Program-made: the position numbers and the translations under genes
DNA from: Saccoglossus kowalevskii
Taxonomy: Eukaryota > Hemichordata > Enteropneusta > Harrimaniidae
Length of the DNA stretch: 48,127 bases
Reading direction: 5' to 3'
Assembly (NCBI RefSeq): GCF_000003605.2
Contig: NW_003109086.1
Location: 163,436-211,562, forward strand
The notes under the pieces: generated by a model
Seen by the model: the letters and a program-made list of their open reading frames with translations, nothing else
Database searches by the model: none
What the model was told of the DNA's origin: nothing
Shown: positions 25,746-37,049 of the stretch, in pieces
Numbering within the stretch: position 1 is the stretch's first letter
Layout of the letters: every line of letters starts with the position of its first letter

Positions 25746-26106
25746 AGCATCCTTTATTTCATGTTTTGTCATATTACCTCAAACCCTGCAAATGGAAGTG
25801 TGCATGGAATCATGGGAAGAAACAGTGTACATTGTGATAACTGTCATAAAGGTGATTGCCAGGTCAGAATTACTGTTACAATATTTTTTTGCAATTTTGA
25901 GAAATGTAAATTTATTGGCAGTTGATGTTGATTAATGGATTGAAAATGTGCCATGTTCAGTCTTAATGAGGGGGCAATGTCAGCATCCTTTATTTCATGT
26001 TTTGTCATATTACCTCAAACCCTGCAAATGGAAGTGCGCATGGAATCATGGGAAGAAACGGTGTGCATTGTGATAACTGTCATGAAGGTGATTTACAGGT
26101 CATACT
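25746..26106. repeat. Direct repeat pair, offset 236 bp
   Basis: About 120 bases starting AGCATCCTTTATTTCATG at 25746 recur almost unchanged from 25982 (shared CATGGAATCATGGGAAGAAA, TGTGATAACTGTCAT). Copy A of the segmental duplication lacks this block, so it was inserted or duplicated in copy B after the two diverged, or deleted from copy A. Confidence 0.8.
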
Positions 26107-26131
26107 TGTTTTCAACTATGGAAGGACAGTA

Positions 26132-26250
26132 GAATCTACCAGATGTGCTTGTAATTTACATAACAAAGGGTGTTTACACCTTTGAACGGAGAATTGGAAT
26201 CTACCAGGTGTGCTGTTATTTGAATAACAAAGGATGTTTATGATATACTG
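26132..26250. repeat. Short direct repeat pair, offset 65 bp
   Basis: GAATCTACCAGATGTGCT at 26132 recurs as GAATCTACCAGGTGTGCT at 26197. Both are followed by a TAACAAAGGRTGTTTA word. This is a small local tandem duplication next to the 236-bp pair. Confidence 0.7.
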
Positions 26251-28013
26251 ATTACATTCTGATTGGCTCATGTGGAAACCAAGGTGGCGTCACTGCCTCT
26301 AAATTGAACAGACTCAGGACAGTTTGGGCCAATCATTTCAACTTGGTGTCCGTCATTTAAACTTGCTTTCATGTGTGTTCTGCTACGAGATTGTTTTACA
26401 AGTGATTCATAGGCGTAATGCTACATGAGCAGTACCGAAGATGGTCATATAACTTGTCGAAGATGCAACATACAGATATTAGTGGTCGTGCATGTAAACT
26501 TTATTATTGCTAGTGTCATTGATGAGTTTTATTTGAAACGCATGTAGATTGGAAAGTTGTGTTTTGGATTTACGTGTCAAAGTACACAAAAAATTAATAA
26601 CTGACAACTGTCGGCAAACAGATACTACACAACAAAATAACTGACAAGTACACGATATCATAAACATTTCTTGTGTAGTATGTCAAGTATTGTAATGCTT
26701 CACTGAGGCGCAATGGTTGATTAAGACATGTTTAGACTGTTTAGTTTTACAACCTTCATCTCAATTATGTTTGCACCCACTCCCATATATCTTCCGGCAT
26801 CCCACTTATTTATGTCTTCAATATTGTTATTGCTTGTAATATTTATGAAAAAAATATATTTAAATTATAAACTGTCATTTCAATTGACTAATGCCTAATA
26901 CCACACAATAACACGGTCACAAACCAGCGTAATCACCAGCCTACAATACACATAATTGTAACTATCACTGCAATAACATAAAGCAAGTAATAATCTATAA
27001 CAGAAAGGTGCTTCCTATGAACAGTCAAACGTCTGTCACCATATTTGATCACGTGTTCAATCCAGAAAACCGCGATTTCTGTAACAATCATCGGAACATC
27101 TTTGACGATAGCCGATAGCCGACAATTTCATAGTTAGCTATGTTACTGTACCTTGAACAGATTACGTTATGAACACATATTGATTTGCGCATTCTAAAAT
27201 ACCATATCAATAGACACTAGTTAAAGTAACATATGCAACATTAAGCAAACAAGAGGTATTTATGGCCAATTACTCACTTCTTACCTAATAACACCCCCAA
27301 CATGGCTTTGTACAAGTTCTCATCATTCAGTGACTTCATTTTGACGTGTGTGTCAACACCGTTAGATTAAAATACTTAACCCGCATGAGTTATAAACAGT
27401 CGCGTTTTGGGGTGAGCTGGTGGAAGTACAGATTTGTAATCACACATTTGATACATGTAACTCAACTTAATATGCAATGATTGCATGAAATTCGGTTTTA
27501 ATATATCATGAACTCGTTCGAATTTGGTTATGAGGATGCACAAACAGCACATAATGTACACGTCAGCCATCCGCTTGGTCAGAATGTTTTAAATCAAAAA
27601 CTGGTAATACTTGAAACACTATTTTATTACCTGATCATAATGAATAAAATGGCGGATTGCTACATAAAAATTACACAATCCCAAGTTCACCATTCTATTC
27701 TGAATGACGTTGTTCAATATAAAAGCACATATATCTCACCTAAAACATCATTCTGATTGAACCATTTAACAATCCACCGTATCTAGATTATTATGCCAAG
27801 TGTTTTGCTCGGAAGAAATGTTATAAATGTGCCACCACTATGACGCCCTCATCGCCAGAGTTCTGCATACATTTTTCAAGATCCTGAAATATAATTAAAC
27901 TTCTGTTATTCCTTTCATTTCATTTGACGCTTACACATAATCGCACAAAACAGTAACAATATGTTTGAATGAGATACAAAGAAAGCAGTGTTCATTTTGA
28001 AAATTTGAAATGC

Positions 28014-28879
28014 CCTTGAAGCAAATGCAATCGGATGATTTTCTTGAAGTAATGCTGCTCCGATTAAGTATATGGACGCATCAGCTGTAACAGTTAACTC
28101 CTTGCGTGGATCATAATAACTAAGCACTGGTGTTTCTGTTAATTTTGTCCTGAGCATTTCTGTTGCTTTCTTTTGCGGTTCATCCCAATGCCAACTAGTG
28201 TCTTTCTGTAGTAATTCACGTAGTGACGCATTTATTTGAGACAGGTTCTGATGCACGGCAAATGTCAATAGCTTTGTCTAAATCCAGGTTTCTTTCTATC
28301 AACAGTCTCTCTCTTATCTAATTTTACCTAATACCTTGTACTATACGGTCTTTGATCAACGAGTTAGACAGTGTTCCGTACTCACATGTTTTCACTTTGT
28401 TCCGTAGATCAGTCAGAAAATTGTCGAAAGTTTCACCTTCTAGCTGTGTTCTTGAATTAAACACATGGCGTTCGAATGTCACATTCTTCTGGGGAGAACA
28501 GAATACTTCAAATTTACTTACCAGCAGATCATATTTATTTTTTCTGCTTGTGTGAACGTGAAGGTTGGTAAATTTCCACGGCCTCCTCGCCAATACAGTG
28601 GAGTAGCGTGGCGCAGTGTGGGCTCTCGCCCTTTGACTTGACGATACCATTCGAATTGCTGCAGCCACTTTCTCCAGTTCTCAGCAACGTTACCTTCTAA
28701 TTTAAGAGATTTAGGTGGACGGAGGTCTTCCATATCCGCAGTAATCAGCGACTTCTGACACCATGTAAACTATAAATAACTCAGACAAGATGGTTTCCGG
28801 TTGGAAAGTGTCTTCATTGAGCATGTGCAGAACGAATACATATAAATTACAAGTATAAACTGTAGCTGGCGCTATAACA
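28014..28879 (-). mobile_element. Truncated Ty3/Gypsy retrotransposon
   Basis: Read on the minus strand: a candidate 116-bp 5' LTR (28879-28764), a primer-binding site directly after it (TGGTGTCAGAAGTC, 28763 down), a gag start at 28733 (MEDLRPPKSLKLEGN), a frameshifted gag with the usual FNSRTQLEGETFDNF and KTCEYGTL words, and a gag tail like IDICRASE near 28250. There the sequence jumps straight into the end of the RT region (LSQINASLRELLQKD) and RNase H (VTADAS, IAFASRAF). It breaks off at about 28014, where UGT intron homology resumes. Protease, the RT catalytic core, integrase and the 3' LTR are missing. The element is inactive and sits inside UGT pseudogene B. Confidence 0.85.
28764..28879 (-). 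repeat. Candidate Gypsy 5' LTR
   Basis: On the minus strand the segment runs from TGTTATAGCGCC to TTTACA, with TG...CA ends, and is followed at once by TGG, the base triplet complementary to a tRNA 3' CCA. A length of 116 bp is short for an LTR. No second LTR was found in the window, so the left border is inferred from its TG start and from where copy A homology resumes. Confidence 0.55.
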
Positions 28880-29345
28880 CCATGACACATGAATCCTGGA
28901 ATACAAATAAAATGGCAAATGTCTGCAGATATTTCCTCATTTTCTGGAATGCTCTTCTGATATGCTCTTCAAAAAATTCGATCAGAAATAGTCAAACCAA
29001 TTGACCTTACATACTCTTCCGAAACCTCGTATGTAAAACAATGGTTCTGTTTACCATCAACAATGTATTTTTTGTAGTATATTTTTAAAACAATTTGATC
29101 ATTCGTGCATCAAATAGGATTAATACGGGATAATTCGTCTCGTCAAACGCTGCCATATTTTGAAAATATTTTTCGTCTGAGACAATGCACATAAAATTAC
29201 TCCATAAAACTAATGACGAACATGTTATATGCACGGTAACACAGCGGTACTCAGGAGGCCGATATTATTCACCTTATTCACGTTATTCGCCTGATTCACC
29301 TATGCGTGCAGCAGCAAAAAGGGATTATCTAAATACAGACAATTT

Positions 29346-30997
29346 TCTGACAAACTAAATATAGGCATAACGTTTGAATAAAATGAATTAATTATATTGT
29401 AGAGATGATTATGACCATTTCGAGAGAATTAACTGACATGCTCATACTGAGAAAAGATAACAATCAGCCTGCCACTATTTTAACTAAGATAGATGACAAC
29501 CACTCAACATCCCCCACCCAGTCATACCTGCTGCATCATTAATATCTGGAGGAAAGTCGCACCAGTTGAATTCTACCTAGCTTTAAATGTGACGTACCCG
29601 TTCGCTTGATGTAAGTATATGTAGTGCAATACACTAGATATGTTGCGCCTTGCAGTGATGGCGCGTTTTTGTTACAGACAATATTTGTGGCAGGAATGGT
29701 GTTGACTAAGTTGCTAGATGCTAGTTTATAAAAAAAATAACATTTCGATAAATGTACTATATTCTGAATAACAAACATCTGCATTTGTAACTAAAAACGA
29801 CATTGATTTGTCCACGTCATTATTGTGCCACGGAATCGCATTCGAGACAATTTTTTGACTACATATTTATTGACGGAAATCTCGTATGTGTTATCGATAC
29901 ACGTTATATCGCGAGAACAACCGAAATGCTGTAAATGATTTGTTCACACTTTCTATTTCTTGAAATTGTAGTTGACGTAAAACCTCATAATTGGAAGCGG
30001 TATAGACCTAGATTCAGTTCGATTCCGTTTAATTCTGGGAGAGAAATTAGGAATAGCGTCATCTGGTTTTCACACGCGTCCGCAATTAAAGAGCATGGAG
30101 ATTCGAGTGCTTAGCCTGCTATGCACAGTTTTCATATATTTTCTACATTTTTTTTTACCAGGAAACTTGAAAAAATTGTATTGTTTTATTGGAAACAATT
30201 ACAACAACCTGAAAGAACACGTTGCCATCTTAAATTGGTTATTATCATAATTGGGGTCCTTTCTTTCTTTAGGTTTAAGCTATTCTGATAATGATATATA
30301 ATATCAAATATCGAAATATAATATTCACTTATCCATTTCAAACACAGAATTATACTCCTCGTCACGCAAATCGTCTTTAAAATAACATTCCCAAACAAAA
30401 ATTGGTGAAGTTTCTTGCATTTTTTACATGTCAAACAAATATCGAACCCATCCCCGTTATCGACAGAATATCAGAAATTACACTCCACTTCGTCTCGTGT
30501 AATTGTATTACATCATGACTGATCATAATTATTACATTGATTTGAAACGAACAATGAAATCAATCGATTTTTAGATATAAATATTGAAAACACAGTAGTT
30601 GCAATGAAATGATTCATCTTCATTTGTGTCGGTTTTCATCTTCTTGGAAAATTAAACGTTTTGATCTGAACAAAACGATCTGGCACCATTTAAAATATTG
30701 CTGACTTTCTTCAAGCTCTGTGACGATCGTTTATAGCTACGAACTCCTATTCAAAAAAGGACACAGTTAGTTCCCGTACAAGATTGAGATGCTGCCACCC
30801 CCACTATACGACAATACAATACAAATGTTTGTTTATTCTATCCATGTCATGGGAAGTTTCCCAGTATCAAAACTTCAACAAAATAGAATCGTTGCCGAGA
30901 CATTTGACCATTTCATTTTTAAAATACGAATGTAACTGGCGGTGCGTGAACCTGGCAATTGATAAGTTGATATTCCTTGTAATACAAGTGTATTTAC
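29346..30997. other. Intergenic stretch, no supported gene
   Basis: Mostly AT-rich non-coding sequence. One minus-strand frame at 30420-30325 reads MQETSPIFVWECYF then KDDLRDEEYNSVFEMDK before a stop. It looks protein-like but is too short and unsupported to call. It lies downstream of the recombinase relic on the same strand and could be part of that element. Confidence 0.4.
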
Positions 30998-32218
30998 CTT
31001 CAACTGAACGATGTCCTGTACGTTCCATAATGAGCTGTTCATCAATACCACTGTCATAGAGACTAGTAGATGCTGTAGCTCGTAAACTGTGGCTGATAAA
31101 ATTTCCATCTACCCCCGCTACTTTAAATAACTTCAGTACAACCAGTTTCATTGAGTTGTGGCCTGGTGGTTGTTTGCTGAACCGGATTTTGAACGGCTAT
31201 CAGTAATTTCGGAGGGCCTGCAAATAAAATCCCTTTAAATTCCTCTCTTTAGGCCACAGTGACACTACTTCTTATAAATTCTAACGTGGCAGCGCACCGG
31301 ATCAATAACGTTTGCGTAATGCTTCACTTTCTTACGACGAACTCTTGGTTAGTTTTAGAAACATCTTTAAATACGGGCCGTTTCACCAGGTGGTTCAAAC
31401 AATGTTATATGAGGATTGTTGAAACGCAATGAGCGATGCTCGATATCACTTCTCAAAGTAAAGTTAGTTCCATTTAACAAAATTGTTCATAGTAGTACAC
31501 AAGGTGAGTAGTTGCCAAGCAATTTCATTTTCCATAAGGCATCTATTTGCCCTCTTGAAATTGTTTCCGCTTGTTTATTGTTAGTTCCCAGTCCTGTACG
31601 CGATAATCGTTTCATTTCGGAATCTAACACTTGCCGAAAACCGAAATTCGACATCAGTTAGGAAATTAATATGTTGTTGGCGTTCATAGCCCATGTAACT
31701 TTGTAATCCTATAACCAGTAACGGTAATGTTTTGGGAGGGTAGCAATTTCCATCTCCCTTCCTCGCCTCTAAAATAAATTTAGTCAACCAATGAGCCACA
31801 TCTTTTATATCCATTACATCGAGACTTTGCAGGATTTTCACGTGTTTGTCGGAATTGAGTTTCATACTCGTGTTATTGCGGACCATGGCCCATTCGTTGA
31901 AAGCACGAAGTGCCCACATGTTGCGTCGCTGTGTATTCATAGGAAGTGCTTTGTTAGCAATTTCTCCTACTGTCGAATCGGTCACAGGGTCAGAAAAGCG
32001 TCTACGTGGATGTCTCTGAAACAAAATAAATAAATGACATGTCATTCTTTTTTTTATATCTTTCATAAAACAATAAACGGTGTTCGTTATTATTAATTAT
32101 AATCAATGAGCACCATATCACGTACCTTAAAAACATGAAAATCAACATTTTTCCAAGCCGAGTTCATTCAGATACTCTGCAGCCTGGGTAGCCTCGGTCA
32201 ACTCGTCCTCACTGGCGT
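30998..32218 (-). pseudogene. DUF3504/Crypton-like tyrosine recombinase relic
   Basis: Minus strand. A likely exon at 32218-32142 follows TATTTTCAG and encodes an acidic segment (DASEDELTEATQAAEYL). Another starts at 32015 after TTTGTTTCAG and stays open to about 31581, with RNMWALRAFNEW, WLTKFILEARKGDG and YPPKTLP, the order seen in the DUF3504 domain of ZMYM/QRICH1-type proteins and Crypton recombinases. The middle (31580-31160) keeps recognisable pieces (LRSDIEHRSLRFN, EPPGETA, RCHVRIYKK) but has stops and frameshifts. The last part has FSKQPPGHN, then SHSLRATAST and IMERTGHRSVEG, supplying catalytic His, Arg and His. It ends at a clean donor (GTAAAT, 30997 down). The exon with the expected catalytic Tyr was not found. 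It is probably a dead copy. Confidence 0.8.
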
Positions 32219-32528
32219 CTGAAAATACAGGGTAACTAATTGTCACAACAATGCTAAAAAGAAAGAATATGCTTCCTACCCCTCGATAGCGTGTTTGACG
32301 AATCACATGACTTTTAGAATCACCTCGCTTATATTTCAATAAATCTCATTGGTTGAAATCTGAATTATTTGTCCCAGATGTATATAACTATTCTATGGAA
32401 ATTGCGAACAATAGGGTGAAACCATTTGTTCTGATATCGACTTGGAATGAGAATACAATTGATTTGGTGTTATTTCATTATACAATAAGGGGTGTTTCTC
32501 TGCAACTCATCGATCGGTGTGTATGTTA

Positions 32529-32625
32529 GATATAGCACGACTACCTCGGTGATTGCATGAATATGGACCTCCGCCTTTGGTGTCGGTCGATATTATGGCT
32601 ATCGCCTCGGTAGTCGTGCTATATC
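32529..32625. repeat. Perfect 17-bp inverted repeat hairpin
   Basis: GATATAGCACGACTACC at 32529-32545 is exactly inverted at 32609-32625, with CTCGG also present inside both arms and a 63-base spacer. The spacer is itself partly self-complementary around CCTCCGCCTTTGGTGTCGG. It could be a foldback/MITE-like element or a structured end of the neighbouring recombinase element, 300 bases away. Confidence 0.75.
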
Positions 32626-32639
32626 TCACTCTTACAATC

Positions 32640-34434
32640 TCTTCACAATTTCAATTAAAACTAAAAATGTATTTAGCTAGGTATTCTTTAAATTAAATTC
32701 GGTAAATTAGACAAGATTGATGTTGAATGTCTTTCATTTTTCGTAGGGTCAGTACTCGTGCAATCGGACCTGATATATTTAGAACAAAATGCATTATTAA
32801 AAGCTTAACACAAACTATTTAGGTGAACCTAAAAAAATGCTGGTTGTTTATTTCACATTTTGCTACATACAGATTACCACTACTGTACAGCATTCGGCAC
32901 TATTAAACAGTGAAAATATTAAAATGAAATGTAATTTTTAAATAGACAACAGGCGAGGCTTCAGTGCAGTTGACTGACAATGTTTACTCCAAGTTGAAAA
33001 CATTCCCATTCATAAGATTAAACTAAAAATGCACCAATCGCAGTGGTTTATTGCCTGGTTAAAATAAAGAAAAACGTGTCCTAGTGTCAAACTAGCATTA
33101 CTGATAAAAACATTGGGGTTTCCAAGGGTGCAATTCAAGCAGCTGATATAGTAAAATGATTCCCATACGATTATAGTAATATAGTTAAAAAAAATCAGCA
33201 TTTCGGCCCTACTGCTGACAAACAATATATTTATTTCAGAATGATCTTTCAATGCTTTCATGTAGCCTCACAGCCAAATATACACAATCTTTTATAATAT
33301 TTGTATTTCGAGATGTATATTTTACATGTTTAACATATATAACTGATATAATCTGTGCGTTAAATGTTAAATAAAATACTCTCACGTATTTGGAAAGTAG
33401 GCGGTTTGTTGCAAACGAACAATTGTCTGCATTATTCCATGCACCATACAAAGACTGTGTGCATACTGCTGGGAGAAAATGATCGTACATTTTTTTCGAC
33501 TTGTTCGATTTGCAGTCAAACATGTAAACAGGAAAATTAAATATATTTAAATATATTCTCGGTCTAACACATGATTTTCACATGACACGCACAATCCAAA
33601 ATGATGTTGCCAATTTTATCACAGTTGAAATTTCCAAGTAATAATAATGCATGATCTAAATTCAGTCTCTCACTTAATCTTGTTTGTTTCTCGTAAATAT
33701 ATTTAACCAAAACAATTGAGTTTTGTACAGCTGATGAGAAATACAGTTAGAAGTTAATATTAATATATTCAATTGGCAACGTATAATTTATGATCCTGAC
33801 AAATCATAGATTCAATTAACACTTACACAACGAGCTATAAAAGGCTCGTGCATGAAATATTTCTTCCATCGCGAATGCAGGATTTTTAGTTTAGGAATGC
33901 AATTTACAAATGCGTCATTGCCTGAATTGCATTGTGGGTACATGTATTTGAATATCGAATTAAAGCGGAGCGCTTCTCTAAGTTTTTCATATCGTCCGAG
34001 GGTGACTAATAGTCAGTTCTAGCGACATGCAAAAAGATTGGGTTAATCACAATTGAAGTATTGCGTTATTTATTCACAAGAAAATTCTCCGTGGTCAATT
34101 ATCATAGTTCCAATTGTGGCATATGATTGTGAAGCCTCTCAGTGTGAGTATGTGTAGCATACTGTACATCAGTAATGGCAGACATATTAATTGTCTCGAT
34201 ACAGTCATATTCATTCCTACAATATAATGTTATTCAAATGCGTTTTATCATATATCGTTTACCAACAATGGATGAATTGCATATTCCTGGTGACATTGAA
34301 CCTGTTTGGAATGTGAAAACTATTGTCACCTGCTTAACGTGGTCTTTATCTATTTTTTATAATTATATTTTTACACATGTGTGTATACATTACTGAGAGA
34401 GAAAAGTCACACGGTGAAAATAATACATTTCACA
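32640..34434. other. Intergenic stretch, no supported gene
   Basis: AT-rich sequence without a recognised gene. A minus-strand frame at 33523-33390 (CKSNKSKKMYDHFLPAVC, then TQSLYGAWNNADNC) ends at TACGTGAGA, a fair splice donor, so an isolated exon is possible, but I recognise no family. A TTTAAATATATT palindrome lies near 33540. Confidence 0.4.
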
Positions 34435-34459
34435 TTTTTTTTTTTACGATCTCAATTTG

Positions 34460-36000
34460 AGCTCAGAGAAAAACATTTGGTACAAATTGACCACTGGTTT
34501 GCTTTACATTTTAAATTTTGCAGCAGGTTCATAGTATTTACATTACCATGGTTATCAATTACATCGCTTACAAATTTGATGTTTGAATTGACCCATGATT
34601 TGTAGTTAAGGGATTCACCGTGGAACTGTATCCATTTATTACACCATAATATTTGGTTTCCAATGTTTTCATTTTTATTTATTGAGGTACCACCTCCAGC
34701 TTCGTGCCAGGCTATAATAGCATTTTTGTAGAAGACAGGTAGGTTTAAAATTTCAGGGTAGTACTTCGAATCATTAAAATCATTCGAAAAAATAAGTTAT
34801 CGATATTTTGAATTCCTAATTTCTGAATCAGGAATAACGGGATACATTTCCAAGATGGAACACTATCTGCCTGATTAATACTCAAAATGCGGGTAATCCA
34901 AGAGGCCAAGAATGCTTTATGCTGTACAAAAACATCAAGCATTCTGATACCACCTTGACTTTAGTCACCAATTATAGTATTACGTTTAATTTGATCGACT
35001 CTCGAGCCCCAAAGGAAGTTAAAGAATAACGTTTCTAGACGTTTTAGTGTAACATTTGGCACGATACAAACATTAAGAAGGTAGGCTATTTTCGCAGACG
35101 CCAGTGACCTAATTACTTCAATTTTACCATATAAAGTGATATTTCTATGTGACCATAGAGATAGGATATGTTCTATGGCATTTAGAGTTTTGTTTAGAGC
35201 GAGAGAAATACCCTCACGAGTGTCATAAGAGAAAAATGTACCTGGAGATTGTATTGGCATCTTTGGCCGTCTTCTACCAGCAAAATCATCGGGTCGTTTG
35301 TTACGTGGCTCAATCCAAATGCCCGATGTTTACCAACGTTTGGGATAGGCCCGACCCTGAGCTAAATGTATTCAAAACATTGATTACTCTGGTTATATAA
35401 TCTGTATTTGATACAAAATCGTAGTATCATCAGCTACCTGAATTTTTTTTTTATTTCTCTAGTAAATATAGTATCGAACGCAACAATGCACTCCTTTGCG
35501 AAGTAGACAGCATACCTTTATGAGGGTGCCAACGTATTCCCAGAAAACTACCTAGAGGTATATCGTTTGCAAGTTTCCGAACGATCTTGGTGCATTTTTC
35601 ATACGTTATGGGAGAGTCAAGTTTTATTTTTTCTTGTTTGCAAATTAGATTTTCTAGATTAATGTATTGTAAATATTTGTCTATATCATTGTCATTTACA
35701 TTTACATTATTTGACGAGAACAGCGTATTATAGAACTGACTAGTTGACTTAAGAATTTTTATTAGCGTGTTTACGTGTTTACGATTCTCTCGCCGACTTT
35801 TAATTTCGTGTATGTCGTTTTTCGTGCTTCTTTTTTTTCTAAATTGAGTTAAAAATTGTGTAGGTATATCACCATCAGTGGCCTACTTAGTTCGAGCTCT
35901 AATTTTCGCTCCCTGCTCTTGATCGGAATATAATTGTTCGATTTGCCTTTTAACGTTTTCATACTCATTTAGTATATCTGTATCGAGTGTATCATTTATT
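34460..36000 (-). pseudogene. LINE linker and reverse transcriptase, broken
   Basis: From the linker (about 35840-35560: RRENRKHVNTLIKILKSTSQ, FYNTLFSSN, LDSPITYEKC) the sequence reaches IPLGSFLGIRW, where an LPNxKSPGxDG motif is expected, then breaks. The next readable RT piece is the catalytic box VADDTT (about 35438-35421), so fingers and palm are mostly deleted. The thumb and C-terminus are well preserved: FFSYDTREGISLALN, HRNITLYGKIEVIRSL, FLWGSRVDQIKR, a stop, then GGIRMLDVFVQHKAFLASW and NKWIQFHGESLNYKSW. It is inactive. Confidence 0.75.
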
Positions 36001-36222
36001 TTAAGTTCTAAAAACTAATTGTTGCTCCAGTTTGGATAAAAGCTCACGTTTTTGACGCATACGGTTTTTGCCAAAATTTATTGAGAATTGACGGCAGCGG
36101 GATTTTCATAATTCCCACGTCACGTCAGCAGTGACATCAGAACATTCCTTTCTTGTATTTCGAATTATAGATATGATACCTTCTTTATAATGGTCACTTT
36201 GTAGTAAATTAAAGTTCAGTTT

Positions 36223-36930
36223 TTAAACACCTGGTCCTCTTTGATGTCCTGAACTTTTAACCGATATTAGAACTGCGCGATCATCGGTATGAATAGCTGG
36301 TTTAACAAAGCAGGAAGTCACTGAATTACAGGCGAATTTAGGTTGCAAAACATAATCTAATCTGGTTAGAACAAGCGGGTTTTGTTGACGATAGGTGAAT
36401 TTACGTAGGTCAGGGTTCATAAAGCGCCACATATATAACTTTTAGTGTTGAACAATAGGAATTAAAGGCGGATGTTGAAATTTAAATAGATCTTGCAATC
36501 CGATCTTTTTTGTTATTGAATTTATCCACAATATAATTGAATAATTAGACTGTGAATTTCGTGTGAAAAAAATCCATGCAGCATATTCACGTAGAAACGT
36601 GTTTCGAATATTAACAATAGACATTAACGAAGGAGCACAAGTCGTCAAAAAATGGTTCTGCCATCAGATGCTACGTTATAAGATATTTCATTTATTTCTA
36701 TTTTGGGACGACAAAGTATGGCTACCCCTCGACTGTTATGAGTGCCAAAACAATTGAATGCTTTACCTTTCCAATCACGGTCAAAATGAAGGACTATCTC
36801 CTCAGTCATGTGTGTTTATTGTAAGAAATAAGCATCCATTGTTGTTTGAGAAGCCACTGGAATTGAATCATTTACTTTTATCACAAATACCTTTGACATT
36901 TAGTGTCAAGCATGTTAATTCTACCTTGAT
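36223..36930 (-). pseudogene. LINE endonuclease domain, broken
   Basis: Apurinic-like endonuclease that would nick target DNA for the LINE. The start (about 36925-36740) is readable across frames (NMLDTKCQR, FQWLLKQQWMLI, ILTVIGKVKHSI) with stops. The C-terminal third (36432-36223) is open: WRFMNPDLRKFTYRQ, NPLVLTRLDYVL and RGPG. The motif that normally reads SDH is TDDRAV, so a catalytic His appears lost. The middle is poorly preserved. Confidence 0.7.
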
Positions 36931-37049
36931 AGTTTAAGAAATGCGGGTTACCCAATTTATCACTGTCTGAGTTATGGTGGTTTGTCTCTCGTTGGTGATT
37001 GTAGAGCTTCTAAGGGTGAAGTGGGTGGTCTTTTCTTACTTGTATTTAT

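Larger units (their letters stand above)
26888..28940 (-). pseudogene. UDP-glycosyltransferase pseudogene B
   Basis: Second dead relative of the intact UGT. Exon 4 (27151-26888) carries a small duplication that shifts the frame. Its AVFWIEHVIKYG segment and membrane helix are still readable, but a TGA follows GW where the intact gene has GWSLHR. Exon 3 (27416-27278) has lost about 81 bases, removing the UGT signature after THAG. Exon 2 (27883-27740) has lost about 76 bases. Exon 1 is reduced to its first roughly 19 codons (28940-28881), and a Gypsy fragment occupies the site of the loss. Exon 4 here resembles the intact gene more closely than pseudogene A does in the AVFWIEHV block. No function is possible as a UGT. 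Confidence 0.9.
24621..29345. repeat. Segmental duplication, copy B
   Basis: This is the second copy of the block that opens the window, in the same orientation. The match runs through the left flank (24621-24845), the UGT pseudogene (26740-27960) and its upstream flank (about 28881-29345). Copy B is longer than copy A because it holds extra sequence at about 24850-25260, 25390-25575 and 25620-26740, plus a Gypsy fragment at 28014-28879. It lacks most of UGT exon 1. Confidence 0.85.

Noticed and set aside
28352-28555. Plus-strand frame inside the Gypsy fragment
   Set aside because: Antisense shadow of gag, which has clear family resemblance on the minus strand.
30867-30997. C-terminal extension of the recombinase frame beyond HRSVEG
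   Set aside because: The frame reads through a good GTAAAT donor, and the sequence after it no longer resembles the family, so it is probably intron.
35149-35400. Plus-strand frame inside the LINE
   Set aside because: Antisense shadow of the RT thumb region.
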